This document shows, in pieces, positions 47,271-57,899 of a stretch of 64,000 nt of DNA. Positions within the stretch are counted from its first letter, which is position 1; every line of letters begins with the position of its first letter. This DNA comes from Puccinia triticina (Eukaryota > Basidiomycota > Pucciniomycetes > Pucciniales > Pucciniaceae). Where the stretch lies: positions 1,674,001-1,738,000 of the forward strand of contig NC_070559.1 of the NCBI RefSeq assembly GCF_026914185.1, in the 5' to 3' direction. The notes beneath the pieces are model-generated. The model was not told the origin of the DNA. It made no database searches and saw nothing but the letters and a program-made list of their open reading frames with translations. Made by a program: the position numbers and the translations under genes.

Positions 47271-47907
47271 GTGGGCAGATACGTTACTTTACGTTACAGC
47301 AGTGAAATTGGATAATGTAACATCTTTTTAGTTATCCAAATTGGCCATTTTGGTAACATACAAAATTCTTGCAGTAAATTATAGTAAAGTAACTTTTTTT
47401 TCAACCTGATTTTTTATGTTTTTGGTAACGTAACTTTTTTGATATAGAGCTTTTTGTAAAGGGGGTTGAGATTATTGAAAAAAAGAGCAAGTTGGTATCA
47501 TGTCTTTAGCTTATTGGTTAAGGCTTGCCTCTCTGAGGTTAGTGATGTTCAAAGTTGTGGGTTCAACCCTTGCTCTGAACAACTTTTAATCTGGCTTCCT
47601 GGCAGCATACTGAGTTTATGTGGTTGTTTAGTGTCAACTTGAGTGAACATCTCACTCATATTGATAAAAACAACCACAAATCAGGGCTTTTACCAGAAAG
47701 TTACACCAAAGTTACCCAAATCTGGGAAAAAATGTAACGCAACTGGTTTTGTTCAAAATAACTAGGGAACGTAACTAGATAAAATGGAGCCCATTTTCTG
47801 CAGGAGATATTGTAACTTCAAATTAGATATCTGTAACTAGCAGATAACGTAACTGTAAAGGTTACGTTACCCTCATAGTTATCCATTTGGAGAACGTATC
47901 TGCCCAC
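47271..47907. mobile_element. Short TIR element, hAT-like
   Basis: Ends GTGGGCAGATACGTTAC (left) and the inverted GTGGGCAGATACGTTC (right). The subterminal regions repeat GTTACGTTA and GTAACTT. The flanks CAATGCAG and CACTACAA agree at 5 of 8 positions, compatible with a worn 8-bp duplication. The interior contains a tRNA-like segment. No transposase. Confidence 0.55.
47505..47590 (+). repeat. tRNA-like sequence (SINE or tRNA relic)
   Basis: An A-box-like TTAGCTTATTGGTTAAGGC and a B-box GTGGGTTCAACCC are spaced as in a tRNA gene. The outer stem is poor, so it is not called as a working tRNA. Confidence 0.45.
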
Positions 47908-48059
47908 TGCACTACAACGGTGGCTATGGTGTTGCTGGGGTGGTTGATGAAAGTGGCTGGTTGGCAGCGCTCAAAGTGGTTCTTGACGACAATTGGCATA
48001 GGGGCAAGGACAAAAGTTGATTGTTTCTGATTGGTTGGATGGCTCGCAGGGGACCCAGT

Positions 48060-48495
48060 GTGCCTATAAATAGAGGGCCTGCGGTACCATGATTTCCTCA
48101 GGCAACTCTCCAGGCTGGCTTCCAGCCGGGGGGTTGTCTCACCCCCGTCCGCTGTTGCACTTGCACAGTTTGATGGGGCAATATTTGGTGGCCCCCCTGT
48201 GCTTAACCACTGGGGGTCATCCTCTCACTGCTTTTTGACCTTGCTAGACAAGGATGGGAAGTGGGCCACAGTGCATCAGCTTGCTGATGTTGGGTGGCAG
48301 GTTTTGGATTGTATTTTGTTGTACTACTTGTGCTCATTTTTTTGCTGCTGCTATGGTTGCTGGGAGACATCCTGGTAGTTTTTTTGGTGCCACTTGTAAG
48401 GGGGAAACCTTTGATTTTTTTTTGTTATTTTTTCATTTTGTAGGGGGAACCCTTGAAGTTTTGTTCCATGATTTACAGGCTTTAATATACTTGGA
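48060..48495 (-). mobile_element. Helitron 4, 5' region
   Basis: Minus-strand 5' end A|TCCAAGTATATTAAAG at 48495. The sequence leftwards matches the family 5' region, with an outward TATA (CTATAAATAG, plus strand, 48065). Its 3' end may be 34875 or 34786, which would make a composite of about 13.6 kb around the MULE pseudogene, or it may be truncated. Confidence 0.65.
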
Positions 48496-48892
48496 TTTCA
48501 GTATCTTCACATTGAAATCCACATATCTTTTTACTGTGTTTATGGTACAGAAGGTGAAAGTGGACCATTATAGCACTGTATTTACAGGGGCTCAATGGAA
48601 AAATCTGTAACACGGCCCAAGTTTGCCTTCTGTACCATAAACACAGTGAAAAAATGTATGAATTTGAAAGTGAGATATTCAAAACACATATTCATACGGA
48701 CTTACTTTGCGCACTGCGAAAAGCACTTTGCGCACTGCACAGTGCACGGATTCCCAAACACTTTGCGCACTGCATGTAAAATATGCAGCTTTTGAATATT
48801 TTTTTTGACCAATCAATAGAGAGGCTTCACATTGGCCTCTCTGAATTTTTTGGGAGTTTTTTGAAGCATTCTTCTATGTTTAAAAAAATCAT

Positions 48893-49242
48893 TAAAAACC
48901 AGAAGAAATGTAGGATTTGGGCGCCTAAAAAACAAGGTTCCCATAGCCCAAAAAGTTCAAATAATTAATCAAGTGATGAAACATGTAAGAACAGCTACTT
49001 CAAAACTTTTCAGCCACTTTGTGCAAGCATGCGTGTCCGAAAAATAAGAAACTTCACCACATATTAGCACATTGCATCTAAATTATCCTCATTTTTCAGA
49101 CCTTTATCCTTGAAAAAAGTGGCTAAAAACTTCTGAAGTAGTGTTCTTACATGTTTTATTACTCAATAAATTATTTGGAATTTTGGGGCTATGAGAACCT
49201 TGTTTTTTAGGCGCCCAAATCCTACATTTCTTCTTGGTTTTA
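48893..49242. repeat. Inverted repeat (hairpin) of about 350 bp
   Basis: The arms of about 130 bp begin AAAACCAGAAGAAATGTAGG and end with its reverse complement, around a loop at about 49020-49107. It lies inside the insertion that splits element C. Confidence 0.75.
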
Positions 49243-49979
49243 ATTGTAAAAATACAATCTCAGGCGCGCAGCCATCAGCTAGGAAACTAGCGCGGCTAGA
49301 CCGCAAATCATACCCAGCTGTAAAAAGAGGTAAGCCCCCTCGCAGCCCAGACCCAGACCCAAAGACCTAACAGGCACAGAAAGCTGATAGTATCGCCACG
49401 TCGACTACAGCAGCAGCAGCCAAGAAAATACCGGCCAAAGACAAACCAAAAGAACGAACAGACTTCAGAACCCTGTACGTACTCAAGGCAAGATGAAGTT
49501 GACTTAGCAATAAGGCTAACTGATTCCCGTTCTTACACAGAACCCTTGCGCAACGGCTCGGAACCCAGACCCAGACCCAAGAACTTCTCAGCAGAATCAC
49601 GGCAGACCAAGATCACCGTAAGTAAAGAGAAGTTCGAAACAAAGAACAAAAGAAAGACAACCAGAACAGCCGAGCTGACTTCACTTATACACATGTGATA
49701 AAGCAGCTCAAGACTTAGCGGAACCCTACCATCAGGATAAAACGAGGTTACTCCAGTAACCCAATCCATACCAGTAAGCCGCAGATGGATAAAAGAGAAT
49801 ACCAGACCATGACTAACAAGGACATTGCCTCCTGGCTCAGGTTACTCAGACCACCACCTGCGACGGTGTGATACCAGACTTCATACTCTCATAGCCATCT
49901 CCCCATAGCCCTAAGGATTGTCTCGATCTGCCTTTAGGTGCATAAGAAGTTCACTTCTTATCTACAACTACTTGTTTAG
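49243..49979. other. Left flank of the solo LTR
   Basis: No supported gene. The segment CAGACCCAGACCCA occurs twice, near 49345 and 49565, next to GAAC and AAGA motifs. It may derive from an older retroelement. Confidence 0.35.
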
Positions 49980-50540
49980 TGTCAGCCTTGAGCGCAAGAG
50001 ACGGCAACGCTCATGCGCCATAAGGCTGCTACAGAGCACCCAGCGCGGCAAGAGAAAACCTTTCCGCGCCAGGAAGAGCGCGAAGTGAAGCGCAACGTAA
50101 ATACTAAATCTATTGAGACTAGCTGCTCTCAATAGATAATAGTCATTCCCCTTACATTCACCTTTCTTATCTCCTAGGGATAAATGAAAAGGTCTAAGCG
50201 CTCAGAAGCGCGCATAAACCACTTAAAAGCCAAAGGACCTCGAAGCGAAGAGATCCTTAGATTAGAATTACCCAAATTAGACATAGGTTAATTGATCTCA
50301 CCTTACCAAGCCCAAGCGATTACGACACCGGTCGCTTATATATTTCCTTCTCTTTTACTCTTTTCCCTTTCCTTCTCACTTTGTCCTCCATCCTCTTTTC
50401 CCTTTTCCTTATCTTCATTATCCTACTTACTCATCATCATCCGACTTTGAGTGTTACTTGTTTCTTTTTATCATCTTCCTAACTTACACGCGCTCAATAT
50501 TTGTATTCAGCGGTAGTCACAGAAGAGACTACCCCTGACA
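49980..50540 (+). mobile_element. Solo LTR, 561 bp
   Basis: Begins TGTCAGCC and ends CCCCTGACA, so it has TG...CA with a short inverted end (TGTCAG/CTGACA). The flanks on both sides are TTTAG (49975-49979 and 50541-50545), a perfect 5-bp target duplication. A TATATATT near 50337 is a likely promoter. The copy arose by LTR-LTR recombination. No internal retroelement genes. Confidence 0.9.
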
Positions 50541-50865
50541 TTTAGCTTGTCATTTCTATACAGACTCTAATCAGCAATAAAATACTTTAGTTGCTCCAAT
50601 TTTTTCATTAATGATTTTTTTTAACATAGAAGAATGGACTTACTTCGCGCACTGCAAGAAACTCTTTGCGCACTGTGGGGGTCGTCGTCTCGACGTCCCG
50701 CCCCCAGTGCGCGCTTTCGCCACGGCTCTTCGCGCACTGTGCATTCCCCCCAAAAAACGGCTTGCATTTCTTGTGATATTTTTTGATGAATCAATAGAAT
50801 GAATTTTTATAATCCCCCTAAAAAATAATCAAGTCATTTAGGGGTCTCCTTGAGCCTAGAGAAAA

Positions 50866-51820
50866 TTGACATGAAAAAATCATATTTTAACGCGGCAGGG
50901 ACCTGTAATACCGCTTCCTGTGCCCCAGTAGCCCCAAAAATTTCACAGTATCATGGTACATGTGCAAATTCATGACCTGATAATTTCAGAATTCTCACCA
51001 GCTTTCCTTTAGCCCAAATAGGTATTGCGTTTATTATTCTGCGTATATGTATAACTTTTTTGTTACACACAACAACGGTAAAAAATTTTGAGAGCACAGA
51101 GAAATATGCTTCAAATTAATTCCCTGAAATTCCTAGCAATAGTGTGTCATTGTAAAATGAGATATAAGGGGTGCGCAGCAGGCTTAGTAGGAAAATTACT
51201 GCTAACTGTATAGCTTTTTTGTTACACACCCAAACAGTCCCAAAATTTCAGAAATATTTTCATTGTGGATATTCTCCGCGCCATAAATTTCTTGGCAATA
51301 GTGTGTCATGATAACATGAGATATAAGGGGTGCGCGGTGGGCTTAGTAGGAAAATGGCGGCTACATGTATAGATTTTTTGTTACACGCTGAAACAGTCTG
51401 AAATTTTCAGGAATGTTTCAATTTTGCATATTCTCCGCGCCATAAAGCTCTTAGCAATAGTGTGTCATTAAAACATGAGATAAGTTGGCAGTCATTTTCC
51501 AACTAAGCCCGCCGCACTACATCTCATGTTATCATGACACACTATAACCAAGAAATTTATGGCGCGGAGAATATCCACAATGAAAACATTTCTGAAATTT
51601 TGGGACTGTTTGGGTTTGTAACAAAAAAGCTATACAGTTAGCAGTAATTTTCCTACTAAGCCTGCCACGCACCCCTTATATCTCTGGGAAAAATTCTGAA
51701 AATTATCAGTTCATGAATTTGCACATGTGCCATGATACTGTGAAATTGTTGGGGCTACTGGGGCACAGGAAGCGATATTACAGGTCCCTGCCGCGTTAAA
51801 ATATGATTTTTTCATGTCAA
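50866..51820. mobile_element. Foldback element with repeated arms
   Basis: The outer ends are TTGACATGAAAAAATC and its reverse, with arms of about 140 bp. The centre consists of units of about 140 bp containing GAGATATAAGGGGTGCGC, three direct and then one inverted. A related unit lies in the Helitron 2 cargo at 36990-37230. A Helitron 3' end abuts at 51821. Confidence 0.7.
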
Positions 51821-51850
51821 CTAGAGGCCAAGGCGGCTCCGCCGCTGTAG
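51821..51850 (-). mobile_element. Helitron 3' terminus (c)
   Basis: Minus-strand hairpin GCGGC-GGA-GCCGC, CTTGGCCT, CTAG; the following T is the first base of the foldback element end. No matching 5' end was found, so it may be a remnant. Confidence 0.7.
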
Positions 51851-52499
51851 GGCACCAATCCATCCTCCTTTCCTGCCAAAAAGCTCCCCAAGTCACCTGA
51901 TTAGCCCTTCAATATTTGGGTCACCATCCACTGATATTCCTCCCCCCCCCCCCCCCCCCCCCACTGGCCTACCAGCAGAAATCAACAGAAATTCTTCCTG
52001 AAGCAGGGCAAGCAGGGACTGGGTGTGTCACAATTCAGGAGACTTGAATGCATTCATTTAAATCATGGTTCTTGAGATTTTCAAACTTGGCCTTACAGCA
52101 ACAGAGGAAACAAGCAAGCATTTCACCTCCCCAATTTGGAATGTTTGACCCCCTTTGCTATCCAAGCCGTCTTAATCACATCTCATGGAATAGCAGCCAC
52201 ATCAAAACACTCCTCATATGGTAGTTAGATTTTAAAAACTTACCTCACCCAGAATTTTATTCCATACTTGTTATTGGAATGTTGTCAATAAAAATGCTGC
52301 TTAATTTCTAATGGTATAATATTTGGAAGTTATCCAAGTTTAAAATAGTAGATCTTTCTACACAATAAACAGTGCAAAATTATAAAAAGCCAAGAAGAAA
52401 TTCATGTATTTATGATCAGATGTATCAGTACCACAGAATTTGGAAACAAATTATGAACTCAGCGCTCATCTGTGCACAGCTCAGCCAGCTCAGGGTGCG
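51851..52499. other. Gene-less stretch with long C tract
   Basis: A run of 20 C at about 51943-51962. Nothing else recognised. Confidence 0.35.
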
Positions 52500-53360
52500 A
52501 CTACACATGCGAATGACCGGTCTGAGGGGCCTTGGTCTTCCATCCATCCCTAAGACCGGTCATTGCAGCGCTATACATGCGGATGACCGGCCTTCTGCAG
52601 GCCGCTCATCACAGAACTACACGTGCAGATGACCGGCCTGAGGGATTGAGGGACGACCGAGGCGGATCATCCGCACGTGTAGTTTTGCAATAACCGGCCT
52701 GAGGAAGGCCGGTCATCCGCATGTATAGCTCTGCGATGACCGGTCTTAGGGATGGATGGAAGACCAAGGCCCCTCAGACCGGTCATTCGCATGTGTAGTG
52801 CTGTGATGACTGGCCTGAGGGATGGCTGGAAGACCAATGCCGGTCATCGCTGGGTACACATTGTGCCAGTCATCGGGTCTCAGTCCACTTGATGACTGGC
52901 GTGTGCCGGTCATCGAGTGGGTTGTTTACCCTCTCGATGGCCGGTGTGTGCCGGCATCGAGAGGGTTGTGTACATACTCCATGACTGGCTTGTGCCAGTC
53001 ATTGGGTCACATTCCACTCGATGACTGGCGTGTGCCGGTCATCGAGTGGGTTGTGTACCCACTCGATGACTGGTGTGTGCTGGCATCAAGAGGGTTGTAT
53101 ACCCACTCGATAACCGGCGTGTGCTGGTCATTGAGTGTATTGAGACCCACTCGATGACTGGCTTGTGCCAGTCATCGGGTCTCAGTCCACTCGATGACTG
53201 GCGTGTGCCGGTCATCGAGTGGGTTGTTTACCCTCTCAATGGCCGGTGTGTGCCGGCAGGTAGGGTTGTGTACCCACTCGATGACTGGCTTGTGCCAGTC
53301 ATCGGGTCTCAGTCCACTCGATGAGCTGCGATGACCGGTCTTAGGGATGGATACCAAGGC
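52500..53360. repeat. Tandem hairpin array 4 (TGACCGG core)
   Basis: Two sub-blocks. 52500-52810 has CCGGTCATCCGCATG and CATGCGGATGACCGG stems with CTGAGG linkers. 52840-53360 has CCGGTCATCGAGTGG stems, TTGTGTACC loops and GTGTG spacers. Differences among units are mostly CG to TG/CA. The block-2 stem is close to that of array 3. Confidence 0.85.
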
Positions 53361-53377
53361 CCCTCAGACCCTAACTT

Positions 53378-53456
53378 GACACAAGTCCCCCCTGGTGGGA
53401 GGCTTGCTGTGGCTGGCCGCGAAGCGGCCCCTCCCGCAGGGAGGGACTTGTGCACA
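53378..53456. repeat. Short hairpin element, AAGTCCC family
   Basis: Ends ACACAAGTCCC and GAGGGACTTGTGC with core GGCCGCGAAGCGGCC, a perfect palindrome. Confidence 0.6.
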
Positions 53457-54339
53457 AAGTCAAAATTTTGGCTGAGAAAGAAATCACCAATGGCTGGAGG
53501 AAAAATACTTAGCATCACCCAGCCTCCCCCTCAGCTCCTGTGGACCTGCCCCAGAGCCAAATTACACTTCTCAATCTCAGCTTTCAAATGGCGCTGGTCT
53601 CATCTCCTCAATCCTTATCATTTTTTCTGTACTAATGTTTTAAAAAGAAAAAAAACACAAAGAAATGTAAACCAAGGAATTACAACCATCATGCCTTGTG
53701 GATATTGTATTCACAAGCCTGCAGATATCTGCAGATCCTACACCTGTAGCCACCCAATTGTTGCAGATAGGATATTCAGTTGTGCATATTATCAGAAAAT
53801 CCAAAGTTGGATCTTCAGTGCAATGAAATATTGTCCAGGATTCCTTTGACCTCCAAAACGGATTCCTTCAATCAGTTTTGGAGTTTATGCCTCAAAAACT
53901 TGGGGGAGGGTGCCCATCAGTACTGCCAAGAAAACTGTCTTTTCAGTTTTTCTTGTACATATTTTGGTGAATTTTAAATTGTGTTTTTTGTGTTTTTAGG
54001 ATTGAAAATCCTTCCTTTGTCTGCCAGCTTGCAGACATTATTCATAAGCTTCTCCTACGGAGAGCCCTCCGGGCGGGGTCCCCCGGACCCTCTGTTTGAG
54101 AGGCTTAGTTAAGCTAGCCTCAGACCGGTCATTCGCATGTGTAGTGCTGCAATGACTGGCCTGACTCAGGCCAGTCATTGTGCCCCGTGGCGACGACCGC
54201 TGGTGCATCGAGGATAGGGGCGCCACCGGGGCAGTTACAATAGGAGGAGGGTGGCGTGGCCGTGGTCTGGGTAAGCGGGCGGTGCAGTTAGATGGTGCCT
54301 GTGGGTAAATACATACACCACGGGGCGCATTCCTGGAAA

Positions 54340-54690
54340 TGCCCTGCATCCCGCGGACGTTTCTCACTGAGATATGTCCAGAGGATGTTCGGAGGGCATC
54401 CAGCGGACGCGAGGGGCACTGAGCATCACTTGGACGCTTCTGGAAGCGTCCAAGTGATGCTCAGCACTCGGAAATGTCCACTGGACATCAAAAAACACCG
54501 TCCAGCGGACACTCCCAAGTGAGATTGTCCAATGGACATCTTGATGTTCCACGAATCTCAGCATCCATCGGACACTCCAGCCAGAGTGTCTGATGGACAC
54601 AAAAAACCACTGTCCATCAGACACTCTTGATCAAGAGTGTCTGATGGACACCATAACTCACTATCCATTGGACACCCAAGCTGGAGTGAC
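54340..54690. repeat. Hairpin array 5 (GTCCAnnGGAC core)
   Basis: A series of palindromes with core TGTCCANTGGACA, including a near-perfect 44-bp one (54420-54463, arms 21 bp, loop TG) and a perfect 40-bp one (54610-54649, centre TGATCA). Further related pieces lie at 55090-55260 (CATCCAGCGGATG). Different core but the same build as the TGACCGG arrays. Confidence 0.85.
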
Positions 54691-54865
54691 CAAAGGAATT
54701 TATCAATTCAACCATTGGAACAAGTCTCCAATGGCTGCATCTTGTACTGTCTAGATTTCAACAGTCCAAGATGTTCAGCTGCCTGTTGGGTGGCAAGAGG
54801 GTCTGCCGTTGCAAACTTGACCCTATATAGATTTTGTTTAGAGACCTTGCATTAAAGGCATGATG

Positions 54866-54950
54866 TCGCAGTTGGTTGTGCGCCCACCTCGTACTGCGAC
54901 CTGCAAGCGCAAACCCCGGGCAAGCAGGTTGGTGTTTGAGCCCCACTCAG
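54866..54950 (+). repeat. tRNA-like sequence (SINE or tRNA relic)
   Basis: GTCGCAGTTGGTTGTGCGC resembles a tRNA A-box region and GGTGTTTGAGCCCC a B-box. Folding is incomplete. It may start a short SINE. Confidence 0.4.
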
Positions 54951-56220
54951 GCCATGTCCTTTCCCCCGCCCCCTCCACACCCCCCGAACCTGTTCCCACC
55001 TACCCACTCAACTCCATGTCCACCCGCGATGAACGCAAGTGAGAGAATACACCAGGGCATGCATGGATTTCCTACATTTTTTTCCAACCTGGTGATAGTG
55101 GCTGATATCCGGTGGATGTTTGCATTCCATCCAGCAGATGCATTCTGGCGGGACGTCCGCCATCGCGCAATGCAAGTGGCATCCAGCGGATGTTTCCTGT
55201 AGCGCCAGAGCTGGACATCCGCAAACATGTCCATATACATGTCCGATCAACGTCCGCGATGGCCCGTGGTGTATATAAGGAAGGGGAGTTGGGATTCATT
55301 GATCCACAGGGGATTCGGCTTCGTCCGCCCCCTCCCTGGGAGTGTTGAGACACATATATGCTTATATGTATCAGGCTTTATGCTTCAATCAAAACTCCAG
55401 CAATCTTGTATTTAGTCCACCCAAGATTACTGTTGTAGTTTTCTTCCCTAGTGAATTCAAACCATATTTCTCTCACTCACAAAGTGTCACTGGCTTGTCA
55501 GCCGTGAACTTTGGTTTTCATCTTGCGTCCCCCGCAACAGGGAGCCCCCTAACTGCTTGGTTAGGCCCTCCCTGGCTAGTTTACCAACCGGCCCTCTTTT
55601 GCTCGTTGCTCCGGCACAGCTGGAGGGTCATCCATAGGGCCTTCGAGCCTTTGGGGATATTCAATGTGCCTAGTGAGAAGAATGGGGCATTTTTGCCCCA
55701 TTTTGTGAGAAAAAAACACCCCAAAACTTAGATCTGCAGGTCTAGAATTCTGTGGATTTAAGAAAGTGGGATTTTCTCTAGGCTCAAGGAGACCCCTAAA
55801 TGACTTGATTATTTTTTAGGGGGATCATAAAAAGCCATTCTATTGATTCATCAAAAAATATCTCAAGAAATGCAAGCCGTTTTTTTGGCGGAAAATGCAG
55901 TGCGCAAAGAGCCGTGGCAGAAGCGCGCACTGGGGGCTGGACGTTGAGACGACGACCCCCACAGTGCGCAAAGAGTTTTCCGCAGTGCGCGAAGTAAGTC
56001 CGTAGAAGAATGCTTCAAAAAACTCCTAAAAAATTAAGAGAGGCCAATGGGAATCCTGTCTATTGATTGGTCAAAAAAAATCTTCAAATAGTTGCGTATT
56101 TTACCTGCAGTGCGCAAAGTGTTTGGGAATCCGCGCACTGTGCAGTGCGCGAAGTGTTTTTTGCAGTGCGCAAAGTAAGTCCGTATTCATAAACTACAAA
56201 ATTAACTAATGAATATTATA

Positions 56221-56510
56221 TCCAAGTTTGTTAAATCCACAGAATCACAGAAGGCAAGTTCATGGGTTTTGCCTATGTTCATTAGCAAAAGACATATTAC
56301 AAGTTGAAAATAATCCCCAAATACCCTGGAGGGCACCTTGGATTGACCCTCCAGCTTGTGCCGCAGCAACAAGCAAAAGTGGGCTGGTCAAATTGGAAAT
56401 CAAGGGGGGCCTAATCAATTGATTAGGGCAGCTTCAGGGAGGGGGTAGGACAAAACCGGATCCCCTGGCTCTTGTCCTCATCCTCCACCCATCTTTATAT
56501 ATGCCACCCT
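56221..56510 (+). mobile_element. Helitron 5, 5' region, divergent
   Basis: Starts A|TCCAAGTTTGTTAAATC and has the outward TATATAAAG (minus strand, near 56500) and other marks of the family. No plus-strand 3' end was found downstream. Confidence 0.5.
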
Positions 56511-57899
56511 CCTCAAACTCTTTCTCACGTCAACAGACGCACGACACAGACTTGGTGACACCACCTGTTGTCCTTCACACAACAGACCCCTCACTATGTA
56601 ACGGCTCAACAGAAGGGTTCAGCCACCACCAACAGCCTTGGTTTATCCCCTGCCTAACCCTCCTGCAAAACCATAACACCACCAACCACCCAATGCATCC
56701 TTTTTGTCCATCAAAATACCAAACATATGTCTCCTCCCCTTGTTCCAAGTCAATACCACACAACACTAACTTCACCACCCCTGTTTTTGTCCCCCGCCAC
56801 AGCTATTCATCACTTCCGCCACGCCCTCCCACGCCCCTCACTCCTACAGACCCAGTATCCTCAACCCATACTGCTCATCTGTGCCTGTATCAGACAAGCA
56901 ACCAGGCCAACCCAACAAATCACATACACCTGAGCACTCCCTTGGCACAACTGGTTTAGATTTTCCTAAACTCGCGCATCATGACCCCCGCAGCCTTACC
57001 ACTCTTTTTTCCAATCAGAAGGTGGGTGGTCAGCAGGTGTCTGTGGACTCTCCAAATTCCAGGCCCACATCTTGGCTGGTCTTGGTGGCTTCAACCGACC
57101 TGTGTACAGCTTACTGATGATTTTGCTTCAGTTTACAGGACCATGAGGTACAACTACCATGTTTTGCAGCGGGTAAGAGGACCATTTTCCTAGCCAGTCA
57201 GCCATTAAAGCCCTTATCTAAAGTATTATTGGGTGCTTTTATTTGTCCAGGCGGCACGTAAATTGTCCTGGACCCAACCTACTTTCCAGTCCGCCACACC
57301 GATCCGCAATACCAGCAGACAAGGTGATACCAAGGCCTCTCGTCTGAGCTTAAATGATGATAACAAACCATCCCGTCCTACATCCTCTGTAAGGAGCCAA
57401 TTGGTGAGTCGGCCAACATTTTTTTTTTTTTTTGAAAAATTTACTACTTTGCACATGTCTTTGAAACATCTTTTTTCCCACCAAGAAGACCTCATCACAA
57501 AGGAACCCAAGTTCACCAATAGTGCTTTCGGTCGCATCTCAACCTTGAAGCGGAGTGCGCTGCTGACTTCTGACCCCCCAATTGTTTTTACGGATGAATC
57601 CCTGAATACTCAACAGGGCAAACAGACCCCTGGGCATAGTAGCACTGCCAGAGAAGCCACCACATCATTGATTTTGTCTCATTGGGCGACAACATGGGCG
57701 GGTGGAGGCCCCCGTTTATGTTCATTTGAGAAAGCCTTTGTGTAGCTTCAAGCTGATCCTCTTGTCTTTGCAAGACACATATCCCATCTCCCAAAGACCG
57801 TCTCTTCCCTGCTCCTTTGGTCATTCCAATCAGCTCTCCCCATCTCACCTCGCCAGCCCAAAATTAGGCACCGTACCAACTGATCTGACAAATCCCTGA
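56511..57899 (+). other. Possible coding remnants, unrecognised
   Basis: Open stretches on the plus strand (about 56501-56959 and 57233-57745) are Ser/Thr/Pro-rich, with a possible intron near 57402-57485 (GTGAGTC donor). The peptide segments (for example EDLITKEPKFTNS) match nothing I recognise. They may be cargo of Helitron 5 or a decayed host gene. Confidence 0.3.

Larger units (their letters stand above)
48691..56190. mobile_element. Large inverted-repeat element C
   Basis: The left arm (48691-48880 plus 50630-50866) pairs with the right arm (55770-56190). Both start with CGGACTTACTTTGCGCACTG and repeat TTTGCGCACTGC many times, like transposase-binding subterminal repeats. The left arm is split by an insertion at about 48880-50630 that carries a hairpin and a solo LTR. 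The core holds hairpin array 4 and hairpin array 5. The end motif resembles that of element A (GGACCTACTT), so A and C may belong to one superfamily. No transposase seen. Confidence 0.65.

Noticed and set aside
47505..47590. A functional tRNA gene
   Set aside because: A- and B-box are present but the acceptor and anticodon stems do not pair well; more likely a SINE or relic.
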